A stretch of DNA of 64,000 nucleotides from a halophilic archaeon (GTDB lineage: Archaea > Halobacteriota > Halobacteria > Halobacteriales > Haladaptataceae). Shown in pieces: positions 35,483 to 45,014 of this stretch (positions are counted from its first letter, which is position 1; each line of letters opens with the position of its first letter). The translations under genes were made by a program, and so were the position numbers. The notes beneath the pieces are model-generated. The model was given only the letters and a program-made list of their open reading frames with translations. It was not told the origin of the DNA and did no database searches. The stretch lies in contig QNGA01000002.1 of NCBI GenBank assembly GCA_003298465.1, positions 372,001 through 436,000 of the forward strand. Direction: 5' to 3'.

Positions 35483-36616
35483 ATGTCACAGTGGGATAAG
35501 TCCGAAGTCCAACCCGTGAGCGCGGACATAACGGACAAAGGCAACGCACTGCCAGCCGAATACTTCACCGACCCGGACGTCTTCGAGATGGAGAAAGAGA
35601 AGGTGTTCGGGCAGTACTGGATTTACGCCGGTCACGCGAACTGCATCTCGGAGCCCGGGGAGTTCTTCACCCGGACGGTCGGCGGACGGCAACTGATCAT
35701 CGTCCGGGACCACGACGGCGACGTCAAGGCGTTCGACAACGTCTGCGCGCACCGCGGGTCGAAGATGGTCGAGGACACGCCGATGACCGATCCCGGGAAC
35801 GCAAAGCGCATCAAGTGCCCGTATCATCTCTGGACGTACGACCTCGACGGTAACCTCCAGAGCACGCCGAAGAGCTTCGAGGAGGCCACTCTCAACCCGG
35901 ATCTCGAAGACGAGGAGGTGCACGAGTTCGATTCCGAGGAGAACGGACTGAACGACGTCCACGTCGACACCATCGGCCCGTTCATCTTCGTCAACTTGGA
36001 CGACGACCCGATGCCGCTCGAAGAGCAGGCTGGGTCGATGAAGGAGGACCTCGAAGCGTTACCGCTCAGCGAGTACGAACACGCTCGCCGGATCGTCTCG
36101 GAAGTCGAGTGCAACTGGAAGGTGTTCAGCAGCAACTACTCCGAGTGCGACCACTGCCAGGCGAACCACCAAGACTGGGTCAAGGGTCTCCAGCTCGCCG
36201 AGTCGGAACTCGAGGTCAACGACTACCACTGGATACTTCACTACACCCACAAAGAGGACGTCGACGACGAGATGCGGATTCACGACGAGCACGAGGCCCA
36301 GTTCTACTACTTCTGGCCGAACTTCACGGTCAACATGTACGGGACCGCCGACGGCTACGGGACCTACATCATCGACCCCATCGACGAGGGACGCTTCCAA
36401 CTCATCGCCGACTACTACTTCAAGGACGCCGACCTCTCCGAAGAGGACGAGGAGTTCATCCGGACGAGTCGGCAGCTCCAGGAGGAGGACTTCGAACTGG
36501 TCGAGCGCCAGTGGCAGGGCCTGAAGACCGGCGCGCTCGCACAGGCACAGCTCGGACCGAACGAGCACACCGTCCACCGGTTCCACCAGCTCGCACAGGA
36601 AGCGTACAATTCGTAG
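35483..36616 (+). CDS. gbcA: Rieske-type glycine betaine monooxygenase, oxygenase subunit (GbcA-like)
   Basis: The 377-residue protein has the Rieske [2Fe-2S] ligands CAH (Cys88, His90) and CPYH (Cys112, His115), followed by LWTYDLDG. The mononuclear iron site NYSECDHCQANH has ligands His224 and His229, with Glu221 in the bridging position; ECxHCxxNH is characteristic of the GbcA group. GbcA hydroxylates a methyl group of glycine betaine, giving dimethylglycine and formaldehyde. Two BCCT genes, two dimethylglycine-dehydrogenase-type genes and a formaldehyde dehydrogenase surround it. The reductase partner GbcB is not seen. Related enzymes acting on stachydrine or carnitine are alternatives. 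Confidence 0.85.
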   Translation: MSQWDKSEVQPVSADITDKGNALPAEYFTDPDVFEMEKEKVFGQYWIYAGHANCISEPGEFFTRTVGGRQLIIVRDHDGDVKAFDNVCAHRGSKMVEDTPMTDPGNAKRIKCPYHLWTYDLDGNLQSTPKSFEEATLNPDLEDEEVHEFDSEENGLNDVHVDTIGPFIFVNLDDDPMPLEEQAGSMKEDLEALPLSEYEHARRIVSEVECNWKVFSSNYSECDHCQANHQDWVKGLQLAESELEVNDYHWILHYTHKEDVDDEMRIHDEHEAQFYYFWPNFTVNMYGTADGYGTYIIDPIDEGRFQLIADYYFKDADLSEEDEEFIRTSRQLQEEDFELVERQWQGLKTGALAQAQLGPNEHTVHRFHQLAQEAYNS

Positions 36617-36687
36617 TAGCGCGAAAGAACGACTCCACGGTCTTCCCCAGAAACGCAGGCATCGTTTTCACACGAACCACACCAATC

Positions 36688-37047
36688 ATGACCAACCAAA
36701 CACAGGCGTTCTACGCCGTTTCTTGCCCGGAGTGTGACGTCCAGATGGAGACCGACACTCCGAACGAAATCGTAGAAATGTATCGGAGGCACAGCAGCGT
36801 CACCGGCCACGACGTCGAGATAGCACAGGCGGAAACGAGCTTCGCGGACGACATCGATGGTGACGAGATCGAGCCAGTCATCAGACAACTGCAGGAGCAG
36901 TACCGAAACGGCGTCCCCATCGGCGTCGTCGCGGCGGTGATGAGCGATCGCGGTCTGTCGCTCGCAGCGACCCTAGACGAAATCCACGAACGACGGATGG
37001 ACGGCGGACTGTACGAACCACAGGACGACCACCTCGGCGTGGTCTGA
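36688..37047 (+). CDS. Small CxxC protein of unknown function
   Basis: The 119-residue protein starts MTNQTQAFYAVSCPECDVQM with one Cys pair (residues 13-16), and has a His-rich stretch (RRHSSVTGHDVEIA) and an acidic helical C-terminal half (EPVIRQLQEQYRNGVPIGVV, MSDRGLSLAATLDEI) resembling a winged-helix region. One Cys pair plus histidines could hold zinc. It follows gbcA by 71 bases on the same strand and could be a small regulator, but no family is recognised. It overlaps nothing on the other strand that I support. Confidence 0.6.
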   Translation: MTNQTQAFYAVSCPECDVQMETDTPNEIVEMYRRHSSVTGHDVEIAQAETSFADDIDGDEIEPVIRQLQEQYRNGVPIGVVAAVMSDRGLSLAATLDEIHERRMDGGLYEPQDDHLGVV

Positions 37048-37293
37048 CGTTCGGCGCGTTTCGCTCTCGTTTTCACGCGTTTCGGCCGTGGCTCGACAGT
37101 TCCCGGTTCGGGACCGAACCCGTGCGAAACCGGACTCCGGCGAGCGACGAACCGCGACGACGAGACTGCGCAGTACGAACCCAACAGTAGCGGGTAAAAA
37201 TTCCGGGCTATCGGTGCACGCGAGATGGGCCGGTTCGACTCGCGTCTACGGATGAGACGGGCCGGGCGCCTCGAGACTCGACCTCGAATCGGT

Positions 37294-38469
37294 TCACGGC
37301 GTATCCGTGACACTCTGGCGGATGCGATCGGCGATTTCGGACCGCGAGATTCTGCGGTTGCCCCGCTCCGACAGTCGCGCGACGACGAGGTCCAGCAGGT
37401 TCAGGCGCTCCATCAGTTGCTGCGCCTGGTCCCGTTCGATGTCCAGTTTGCGCTTGACCTCGTGTAGCGTTCGCGAAGATTCGACCGCGTCGGCCAGTTG
37501 CTGAACAGTCAGACCGTCCGGGAGTCCGATCCCGTCGGCGACGACCGGCCGGTTGGCGATATCCTCGACGGGGTCGTCTACGTCCGTCTCCATCCCTGCC
37601 GCCGATTCGTCCGGCCGTCGGTCGACGGGGGACGATTCGGAGTCCGTCTCCGTCGCTTCTGCGGCGTTCTCGTCCGCCGACACCGAGTCGTCGCTATCGT
37701 CTCGCTCCGGCGGGGTGACGTCCTCGTCGTCGGAACCGGAGGCGGTGTCGTAGGAACTCGGTTCGTGTACGTCCGCTTCGGTCATGTAGCGACGCACCGT
37801 CTCTGCCGCCACGTCCATCTCGATGACGTCGGCCATCTCGACGAACGTGTCGCAGGACGCGTAGATCGTTCGCAGGTATTCGGTGTCTTCGTACGGCGGG
37901 AGCTCCTCGTTTCGCGCCGCCTCCACCTCGCGCTCCTGCTCCGTCCGCTCCTCGATGGCGGTGTCCCGTCCGGACTCCCGGTGGACGTCCTCCGTTCGTT
38001 CGTCCGCCGGTCCTTCGACGACGTCCGTTCGCTCGCCCGATTCCGTGGGGTCGCCGCCCTCGTTTCGCTGCGCCCTCTCTACGTTCGGTGGTCGTTTCGT
38101 CCCGCTATCCGCGGCGACGGACACCACGGACGTTACGAGAATCGTCCCATCTTCGACGCGAGCGCTCTCTCCTTCGACCGACACTCGGTCGTCGTCGATT
38201 CGGTCCGCCGTCGGAAGCGTCGACGCCGGGAAGTCGACCTGCAGTCCGCCGTCGTCCCGAATCCGCGCCGTCGTCGGAGACGGGGCGTCCGCCGCTTCGC
38301 CGCGTAGCGTCGAACACAACGGAACGGCGATATCGACGGTCGCGCGCAGCTCCTCGTTTGACTCGGACTCGTCGGGGCGGGCCGCCTCTACGCGCTGTAT
38401 CTCAGCGTGCGCCGATTCGTAGCACTCGAGTGCTTGAGATAGTCTATCAAACGAGGTGCTGATTCCCAT
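37294..38469 (-). CDS. Acidic regulator-like protein with helix-turn-helix candidates
   Basis: The 391-residue protein has three parts: an N-terminal helix (FDRLSQALECYESAHAEIQR) with a predicted beta-rich domain (about 50-130); a low-complexity Asp/Glu/Ser linker; and two helical blocks, TEYLRTIYASCDTFVEMADVI-type around residue 205 (with AETVRRYMTEADVHEP, which looks like a DNA-recognition helix) and LTVQQLADAVESSRTLHEV near 335. This layout suggests a haloarchaeal transcription regulator, perhaps of the flanking betaine/folate genes. I do not recognise a named family. The start at 38469 is preferred to the upstream in-frame ATG at 38520. It is divergent from pabB. Confidence 0.6.
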   Translation of the reverse strand: MGISTSFDRLSQALECYESAHAEIQRVEAARPDESESNEELRATVDIAVPLCSTLRGEAADAPSPTTARIRDDGGLQVDFPASTLPTADRIDDDRVSVEGESARVEDGTILVTSVVSVAADSGTKRPPNVERAQRNEGGDPTESGERTDVVEGPADERTEDVHRESGRDTAIEERTEQEREVEAARNEELPPYEDTEYLRTIYASCDTFVEMADVIEMDVAAETVRRYMTEADVHEPSSYDTASGSDDEDVTPPERDDSDDSVSADENAAEATETDSESSPVDRRPDESAAGMETDVDDPVEDIANRPVVADGIGLPDGLTVQQLADAVESSRTLHEVKRKLDIERDQAQQLMERLNLLDLVVARLSERGNRRISRSEIADRIRQSVTDTP

Positions 38470-38682
38470 GGTAACTATCTGCTTCCAACCTACCCCTTGG
38501 AGAGCATATAGGTACATCATGAATCATCCACATATTCAAATACCCTTCCCTCCGACGCCAGTCCCGCGCGGCAGCGAGATGCCCCGTTCCAGCGCCCGAG
38601 CCCAACTTTTTTCATCCCCTTCTCCCTCTCTCCGTACGCCACTTCGGGACACGGGCGAGTCTCCCGTGGAGGCGACACCCAC

Positions 38683-40200
38683 ATGAGCGAACTGAACGAA
38701 CCGAACGTCGTTACGGACAGAGCGTCGTTTCTCGCGACCGCCAGGGCCGCACCGGCCAGGGCGCGGATCCCGGTCGAGGTTCGCGTCACCGTTTCCGATC
38801 CGTTCACAGCGTACCGTCGCGCTCGCGACGGCGGAGAGGGGTTCTACCTGGAGACGACCGGCGGCCAGTCCGGATGGGGGTACTTCGGTATCTCCCCGAT
38901 CGAACGGATTCACGTCACCGACGACGACACGTCCCGAGACGAGACGAGTCCGTCGCTAGCCGCCATCGACGCCTTGCTCGATCGCGAGCAACTGGTCCGC
39001 GGGGACTGTACGGTTCCGTACCCCTGCGGCGCGTTCGGGTGGTTGTCCTACGATATCGCCCGAGAACTCGAGGACCTGCCGGACGCGACCGCGAACGAGC
39101 GAGCGCTACCGCGTCTGCAACTCGGCGTTTTCGATCGCGTCGCAGCGTGGCGAGAGCCCCGGGACGCGGAATCGGTCACGCTACACGTCACGGCGTGTCC
39201 GCGCGTCGACGACCCCGCTGCTGCGTACGAGCGCGGCCGGGAGAACGCTCGTTCCCTCGCACGAATCGCAGCGGACGGAACCGAGGAAGCGTACGCTCCG
39301 CCGCCGACGACGAACCGTGCTACGTTCGAAAGCGAGTGCAGCAGAGAGGCGTTCGCGGACCGCGTCCGCGCCGTCAAAGGGTACGTCCGTGACGGCGATA
39401 CGTTCCAGGCGAACGTCTCCCACAGGCTGGTCGCGCCCGCCGCAGCCCACCCTATCGACGTGTTCGATGCCGTTCGACGCGTGAACCCCGCGCCCTACTC
39501 CGGATTGCTGGAGTTTCCGGGCGTCGACCTCGTGAGTTCCAGCCCCGAACTCCTGCTCGACGTCCAGGGAGACGACCTCACCACGGAACCGATCGCGGGA
39601 ACTCGTCCACGGGGCGACACCGCCGAGGAGGATCGATCCCTGGAGGAGGACCTCCGCGACGACGAGAAAGAACGCGCCGAACACGCCATGCTCGTCGATC
39701 TCGAACGCAACGACCTCGGCAAAGTAAGCGAGTACGGATCCGTCGACGTCGAGGAGTACAGGCGCGTGGATCGCTACTCGGAGGTCATGCATCTGGTTTC
39801 TCTCGTACGCGGAACGCGACGGGACGATACGACGCTCGCCGACGCCGTCGCGGCGATGTTTCCGGGAGGGACGATCACCGGCGCACCGAAACCCCGGACG
39901 ATGGAGATCATCGACGAAGTCGAGTCGACCCGACGGGGACCGTACACCGGCAGCATCGGTGTGTTCGGGTTCGACGACCGAGCAACGCTCAACATCGTCA
40001 TTAGAACGCTCGTTCGATATCAGGACGAGTACCACCTTCGCGTGGGCGCGGGAATCGTAGACGACTCCGACCCCGACCGCGAGTACGACGAAACGCTGGA
40101 CAAAGCGCGGGCGCTCGTCGCTGCTGTCGACGAAGCACTCGGTGAACGGGCCGCGTTCGCCGTCGAAACGTCGTCGAACGCGAGCGGAGACGCACGATGA
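38683..40200 (+). CDS. pabB: Aminodeoxychorismate/anthranilate synthase component I
   Basis: The 505-residue chorismate-utilising enzyme has GTRPRG within [35 protein letters not shown] and [13 protein letters not shown], with the acidic metal ligands in place. It pairs with the glutaminase gene that overlaps its stop by four bases. The N-terminal segment [17 protein letters not shown] lacks the tryptophan-inhibition signature of TrpE, and the folate setting favours p-aminobenzoate synthesis. However, the PIAGT motif has Ala where E. coli PabB has a catalytic Lys (PIKGT), so anthranilate synthase remains possible. A GGAGG-like element precedes the ATG. No PabC lyase gene is adjacent. Confidence 0.75.
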   Translation: MSELNEPNVVTDRASFLATARAAPARARIPVEVRVTVSDPFTAYRRARDGGEGFYLETTGGQSGWGYFGISPIERIHVTDDDTSRDETSPSLAAIDALLDREQLVRGDCTVPYPCGAFGWLSYDIARELEDLPDATANERALPRLQLGVFDRVAAWREPRDAESVTLHVTACPRVDDPAAAYERGRENARSLARIAADGTEEAYAPPPTTNRATFESECSREAFADRVRAVKGYVRDGDTFQANVSHRLVAPAAAHPIDVFDAVRRVNPAPYSGLLEFPGVDLVSSSPELLLDVQGDDLTTEPIAGTRPRGDTAEEDRSLEEDLRDDEKERAEHAMLVDLERNDLGKVSEYGSVDVEEYRRVDRYSEVMHLVSLVRGTRRDDTTLADAVAAMFPGGTITGAPKPRTMEIIDEVESTRRGPYTGSIGVFGFDDRATLNIVIRTLVRYQDEYHLRVGAGIVDDSDPDREYDETLDKARALVAAVDEALGERAAFAVETSSNASGDAR

Positions 40201-40766
40201 TACTGGTGATCGACAACTACGACTCGTTCGTGTACAACCTCGTCCAGTACGTCGGCGAGTTCGCCTCCGTCGACGTCCGGCGAAACGACGAAGTCGACGT
40301 CGAGGCGATTCGGAGACTCGACCCGGACGGTATCATCGTTTCACCGGGACCGGGTACACCCCGGGAAGCGGGCGTGTCGGTTCCCGTGTTCGCGGAGACG
40401 GAATACCCCGCGTTGGGCGTGTGTCTCGGACATCAGGCACTGTGCGCCGCCCACGGCGCTTCAGTCGGTCACGCGCCCGACGTCGTCCACGGGAAACCGT
40501 CCGAGGTACGCCACGACGGTGCCGGAATGTACGCCGGCCTCCCAGAGCCGTTCGAGGCGGGGCGGTATCACTCGCTCACGGTCGACCGAGGGTCGCTGCC
40601 GCCGTGTCTCGTGGAGTCCACGAGAACTGACGACGAGCGTGGAATCGTCATGGGCGTCCGGCACGCGGAACGCCCACACGTTGGTGTACAGTTTCATCCC
40701 GAGAGCGTCCTCACCGACGCGGGCGAGCAGATGGTCGAGAACTTCTGTTCGTCGATTGCGCGTTGA
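40197..40766 (+). CDS. pabA: Glutamine amidotransferase subunit of aminodeoxychorismate/anthranilate synthase
   Basis: The 189-residue class I glutaminase has the oxyanion loop SPGPGTP, the nucleophile in GVCLGHQ (Cys76) and the His-Glu dyad in GVQFHPES (His167, Glu169). It supplies ammonia to component I. Its ATG overlaps the component I stop by four bases. Whether the product is p-aminobenzoate or anthranilate depends on component I; the folate-rich island suggests PabA. Confidence 0.85.
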   Translation: MILVIDNYDSFVYNLVQYVGEFASVDVRRNDEVDVEAIRRLDPDGIIVSPGPGTPREAGVSVPVFAETEYPALGVCLGHQALCAAHGASVGHAPDVVHGKPSEVRHDGAGMYAGLPEPFEAGRYHSLTVDRGSLPPCLVESTRTDDERGIVMGVRHAERPHVGVQFHPESVLTDAGEQMVENFCSSIAR

Positions 40767-40803
40767 GTGGACCGTTGCGAGACGAATCGCTGACTGGCCT
40801 TCT

Positions 40804-40824
40804 TCACAGTGATATCACTGTTAT
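40804..40824. promoter_or_regulatory. 21-base element containing the palindrome CAGTGATATCACTG
   Basis: Within ttcacagtgatatcactgtta, the 14 bases CAGTGATATCACTG form a perfect palindrome (40808-40821), 159 bases before the ATG of the first dimethylglycine dehydrogenase. The same 21-base string with two substitutions occurs at 52941-52961. A regulator-binding site is plausible, but the second copy lies between two gene ends. Confidence 0.4.
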
Positions 40825-40979
40825 TTCACCGGTCGTTCGGGCGGCCACCGTCACTGGTCTGTCCGGACGTCCGACGGAGGACGGAAACTCGACGTGTTTT
40901 ATCCTGTATGGTTTCGGTAGTACGAGAGCGCTCGGCGATAATTATATTTGTACCCACCCTGGAGTACCCATCGTTATCT

Positions 40980-43553
40980 ATGAACACGGACCAGAGTCTG
41001 CCGAGAGAAGCAGACACGGTTATCGTGGGCGCCGGCATCGTCGGATGTAACGTCGCGTACCAGCTGACGGAACTCGGGAGGGACGACGTGGTCGTCGTCG
41101 ACCAGGGGCCGATGCCGACGACCGGCGGGTCGTCGACGCACGCACCGGGAATCATGTTCCAGACGGACGAACCGAAGATCCTCTCCAAGTTCGCACGCTA
41201 CAGCCGTAACCTCTACTCGGACCTCGAAGGACAGGACGGAGCGCAGGCGTACAACGAGGTCGGAGGGATAGAAGTCGCCCGGACCGACGAACGGATGGAC
41301 TACCTGCAGCGGCGCGTCGAATGGGGGAAATCCTGGGGAATTCCGGACCCACAGATCCTCTCGCCCGAAGAAGTCGAGGAGAAGCTACCACTCGTTGACA
41401 GCGACGTTATCGAAGGCGGATACTACTCGCCGACCGACGGACAGGTCTCCGGCGTCGTCGCCTGTGACGCGCTGGCCCGGAAAGCGATGGACAACGGCGC
41501 GAAGTTCGTTCCCCACACCCGAATAGAAGACGTCGATACGGACCGTGATGCGGTCCAGACCGTAGTCACCGAGAACGGGACGGTCGAGTGCAACGAAGTC
41601 GTGATCGCGACGAACATCTGGGCGCGACAGCTCGGCGAGAAGTTGGACGTCCACCTACCGGTGACGCCGGTCGAACACCAGTACACGATGACCGAGTCGC
41701 TCGACGAACTAGCCGACAACGCGACGGACATCACCGACCATCCGCTGTTCGAGAACTACCAGAACGTCTCCGGCGAGAAAGCGAAGCGCCTCCTCGTCGG
41801 ACCCGACCGTCCGATTCTCCGCGACCAGGATAACGCGCTGTACTTCCGGACCCACGGTGACGCCTACGGAATCGGTTCGTACAACCACGAGCCGATCGTC
41901 CCCGACCCGGAGGACCTCGGCGGCAACGATCCGGACGGCGAGCAGGGATCGGTCCACGAGTTCACGGACTACCACATGAACAACGCGACCCATCCCGACC
42001 GGCCGGACAAGTCCCCCCGGCAAGCTAGCGACGAACTCCTGCCCGCTACCGAGGGCGCGGAACTCGAACACAAGTACAACGGGATGTTCGCCGAGACGCC
42101 GAACGGCCTGCCCGCGATGGGGCCAGTCCAGGGGTACGACGGGCTCTGGGTCGCTGCGGGCATCTGGGTTACGCACGCCGGCGGGGCAGGGAAGGCCCTC
42201 GCCGAGTGGATGGAGACCGGCGTGCCTCGGTTGGACGACGAGCGCATCGACCTCTCGCACGCTAACGTCAACAGGTTCGACGCCCACGAGGGGAGCTGGG
42301 ACTTCGCCCGAGACATCGGCGGCGAAGAGTACCGTATCGTCTACAACATCGTCCATCCCAAGTGGGTGTGGACGGACAAGCAGCGCGACATCCGGCGCAC
42401 GCCGATGTACCACGCTCACGAGGACCTCGACGCCGAGCTGTGGGCCGAGGCCGGCTGGGAGGAGCCACAGTGGTACGAATCCAACGCCGACCTGTTGGCC
42501 GAGTACGGCGACCGGATTCCCGAGCGAGACGGCTGGGAGGCCAAGTACTGGTCGCCGATCGAGGGTGCGGAGGCGCTGAACGTCCGCAACAACGTCGGCC
42601 TCCACGATATGACCTCCTTCAACAAGATGGAGGTCGTCGGGAGCGACGCCGGCGAGTTCGTCCAGTACCTCTGTACGAACGACATGGACATCGACGTGGG
42701 CGACGTTCGCTACACCCTGATGTGCAACGAGGGGGGCGGCGTCCGTGCGGACATCACCGTCACGCGGACCGACGAGGACCGCTATCTCCTGTTGACGACC
42801 GGACGCGAAGTCGGGAACAATCACGTCGCGTGGGTACGCGAGCAGTCGCCCGACGACGTGGTCGTCAACGACGTCACGTCCAGCCTCGCTGCGATGGTTT
42901 GTACCGGTCCGAACGCCCGGAAGGTGCTTTCGAAGGTGACCGACGTCGACCTCTCGGACGAGGCGTTCCCGTTCTTCACGAGCCAGCAGTTCTTCGTCAA
43001 GAACGCGCCCGTCACGGCGCTTCGCGTGTCCTACGCGGGCGAGCTCGGCTGGGAGCTGTACACCCCCTCCGAGTACGGCGAACAGCTCTGGGAACACGTC
43101 ATGGAGGCCGGCGAGGAGTACGACATTCGGCCGTACGGTAACGGGGCGCTCGACGCGCTCCGTATCGAGAAAGGATTCCGGCTGTGGGGAGAAGACCTCC
43201 ATACGGAACACAATCCCTACGAGGCAGGACTCGGTTGGGCCGTCGATCTCGACACCGACTTCGTCGGTAAGCCGGCCGTCGCTGCCGCGGCCAACGGCGA
43301 TAACATCGAGCACGAGGTCGCCTGCCTGACCCTCGACGATGAGGACGCGACAGTGCTGGCCCATCGACCGGTGCTCGATGGCGACGAGACCATCGGCTAC
43401 CTCCACAGCGCGGAGTACGGATACAGCGTCGGTGCCTGCGTCGCGTACACGTATCTCCCGCCGGGGTACGCCGAGCCTGGCACGAAGGTAGAGATTCTGT
43501 ACGAAGGCGACCGGTACGCGGCGACCGTGCGAGAAGAGCCGCTGGTGTCCTGA
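40980..43553 (+). CDS. FAD-dependent dimethylglycine/sarcosine dehydrogenase with GcvT domain (copy 1)
   Basis: The 857-residue protein has an N-terminal FAD domain (VIVGAGIVGCNVAY) with GGSSTHAPG, in which His54 aligns with the residue carrying covalent FAD in dimethylglycine dehydrogenases. From about residue 450, a GcvT-type aminomethyltransferase region follows (LHDMTSFNKMEV, EKGFRLWGEDLHTEHNPYEA). It should oxidise an N-methyl group and pass it to tetrahydrofolate as methylene-THF: dimethylglycine to sarcosine, or sarcosine to glycine. A TATA-like aattatatt lies near 40942. About 50% of residues appear shared with the copy at 45015; one may take each step. FolD follows. Confidence 0.85.
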   Translation: MNTDQSLPREADTVIVGAGIVGCNVAYQLTELGRDDVVVVDQGPMPTTGGSSTHAPGIMFQTDEPKILSKFARYSRNLYSDLEGQDGAQAYNEVGGIEVARTDERMDYLQRRVEWGKSWGIPDPQILSPEEVEEKLPLVDSDVIEGGYYSPTDGQVSGVVACDALARKAMDNGAKFVPHTRIEDVDTDRDAVQTVVTENGTVECNEVVIATNIWARQLGEKLDVHLPVTPVEHQYTMTESLDELADNATDITDHPLFENYQNVSGEKAKRLLVGPDRPILRDQDNALYFRTHGDAYGIGSYNHEPIVPDPEDLGGNDPDGEQGSVHEFTDYHMNNATHPDRPDKSPRQASDELLPATEGAELEHKYNGMFAETPNGLPAMGPVQGYDGLWVAAGIWVTHAGGAGKALAEWMETGVPRLDDERIDLSHANVNRFDAHEGSWDFARDIGGEEYRIVYNIVHPKWVWTDKQRDIRRTPMYHAHEDLDAELWAEAGWEEPQWYESNADLLAEYGDRIPERDGWEAKYWSPIEGAEALNVRNNVGLHDMTSFNKMEVVGSDAGEFVQYLCTNDMDIDVGDVRYTLMCNEGGGVRADITVTRTDEDRYLLLTTGREVGNNHVAWVREQSPDDVVVNDVTSSLAAMVCTGPNARKVLSKVTDVDLSDEAFPFFTSQQFFVKNAPVTALRVSYAGELGWELYTPSEYGEQLWEHVMEAGEEYDIRPYGNGALDALRIEKGFRLWGEDLHTEHNPYEAGLGWAVDLDTDFVGKPAVAAAANGDNIEHEVACLTLDDEDATVLAHRPVLDGDETIGYLHSAEYGYSVGACVAYTYLPPGYAEPGTKVEILYEGDRYAATVREEPLVS

Positions 43554-43890
43554 GCGAAGAGGCTCACCCCCCGGTACGCGCCGCTGCATCGACGTCCCGA
43601 ACCCGACCGGGAGAACCGACCCGGCCGCAAACGTATCGCCGCCTTCGTTCGGGACGTCGCACCGGCGGAGCGGGCTGTATCGCTCGTGTCCCGGTGGAGT
43701 TGACCACCCTAGATTAATTAGTCCACCGTGAAACGTTACCAATTGCGACGCTGCGAGCGGGGAACAGCGCCAGCTGTCGACTGTGGCCGAGCATCGGCTG
43801 TAACTCGACGAGCGACTGCTCGTCAGCGACACGATGGGCCGACTCGACTACAGCTCCCGGGCTCGCGGAACCGTACTCGACTCCCAGAAC
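43554..43890. other. Intergenic region before folD
   Basis: About 340 bases with no supported gene. It includes an AT-rich segment (tagattaattagtcc near 43712) that is a likely promoter for folD. An open frame reaches upstream of folD to 43834, but its composition there is not convincing. Confidence 0.4.
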
Positions 43891-44784
43891 ATGACTCGAA
43901 TCATCGACGGAAACGAAGTCGGAAATCGGATCAGGAACGAACTGGAAGGACGCGTCGATACGCTCGAACAGCGGGGCGTTACGCCCGGACTGGCGACGGT
44001 CCTGATGAGCGACGACGGCGCGAGCGAGACGTACGTCTCCATGAAACAGCAGGCCTGTGACGAGATCGGAATCGAGAGCCATCACCACGAAATCGACCCG
44101 GATACGTCGTCGGACGCACTGATGGACCGAATCGATGCGTTGAACGATAATCCGGGCGTTCACGGGATTCTCGTACAGATGCCGGTCCCGGACCACGTCG
44201 ACGAGCAGACCGTTCTCGAACGAATCGACCCGATGAAGGACGTCGACGGGTTCCATCCGGAAAACGTCGGCAGACTCGTGACAGGAAATCCTCGATTCAA
44301 GCCGTGTACGCCCCACGGCGTCCAGAAGCTGCTCGCTGCGACGGACGTCGAGACGGAGGGGAAAGACGTCGTCGTCGTCGGCCGGTCCGATATCGTCGGG
44401 AAGCCGATGATGAACCTCCTCGTCCAGAAGGCCCCGATGGGCAACGCGACGGTCACCGTTTGTCACTCCCGGACGACGGACCTCGCGGAGAAGACGAGGA
44501 GCGCGGACGTCGTCATCGCGGCAGCCGGCGTGCCCGAACTCGTCGACGAAACGATGCTGTCGGAAGACACCGTCGTCGTGGACGTGGGCGTCAGCCGCGT
44601 CGACGCAGACAACGAGAGAGGGTACGAGATCGTCGGCGACGTCGAGTTCGAGTCGGCCAAGCGGAAAGCCTCGGCCATCACGCCCGTTCCCGGCGGCGTC
44701 GGCCCGCTGACGATAGCGATGCTGCTGTACAACACGGTCAAGGCGGCGGGCCTGCAAACCGGCGTCGACGTCACTCTCCCCTGA
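43891..44784 (+). CDS. folD: Bifunctional methylenetetrahydrofolate dehydrogenase/methenyltetrahydrofolate cyclohydrolase
   Basis: The 297-residue protein has the FolD motifs YVSMKQQAC (catalytic Lys), ILVQMPVPDH, the GRSDIVGKPM nucleotide loop and TPVPGGVGPLT. It oxidises 5,10-methylene-THF to 10-formyl-THF using NAD(P). That handles the C1 units released by the two demethylating dehydrogenases it lies between; formyl-THF can then go to purines or to formate through PurU encoded nearby. The length is normal. An open frame continues upstream, but MTRIIDGNEVGNRI is the family N-terminus. Confidence 0.92.
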   Translation: MTRIIDGNEVGNRIRNELEGRVDTLEQRGVTPGLATVLMSDDGASETYVSMKQQACDEIGIESHHHEIDPDTSSDALMDRIDALNDNPGVHGILVQMPVPDHVDEQTVLERIDPMKDVDGFHPENVGRLVTGNPRFKPCTPHGVQKLLAATDVETEGKDVVVVGRSDIVGKPMMNLLVQKAPMGNATVTVCHSRTTDLAEKTRSADVVIAAAGVPELVDETMLSEDTVVVDVGVSRVDADNERGYEIVGDVEFESAKRKASAITPVPGGVGPLTIAMLLYNTVKAAGLQTGVDVTLP

Positions 44785-45014
44785 CCGCGTTCGGCCCTGA
44801 CGACCGCGACTACTCCCCGACTGAAGTCGTGGGATTTCTCCTCGACTTCCCACGACGGAACGTGACAGGAGAGTCTCATCTTGTGGTTCGTATGTAAGGG
44901 AGAGTACGATTAGTGGATTTTCGGCTACGACCCTCCGCTGAACGGCGTTTCCGGCGTTCCGTTTAAAAAGACCGTTGCACTTATGAGACGGACCGGACGA
45001 TTGAGGTGTGTTAT
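44785..45014. repeat. IS200/IS605-like hairpin after folD
   Basis: CGAC-TGAA-GTCG (44818-44829) is followed by a longer repeat in which GTCGTGGGA (44826-44834) pairs with TCCCACGAC (44848-44856). The layout TGAA, G-rich arm, GGGATTTCTCC matches 32303-32332 and resembles 5486-5510. It is a probable terminus of a non-autonomous element, or a terminator. Bases 44960-45014 carry the promoter and a GAGGTG ribosome site for the next gene. Confidence 0.5.

Noticed and set aside
41709..43832. 707-residue open frame antisense to the first dimethylglycine dehydrogenase
   Set aside because: It is a by-product of GC-rich codon bias; the plus strand encodes a well-conserved FAD/GcvT protein with all motifs.
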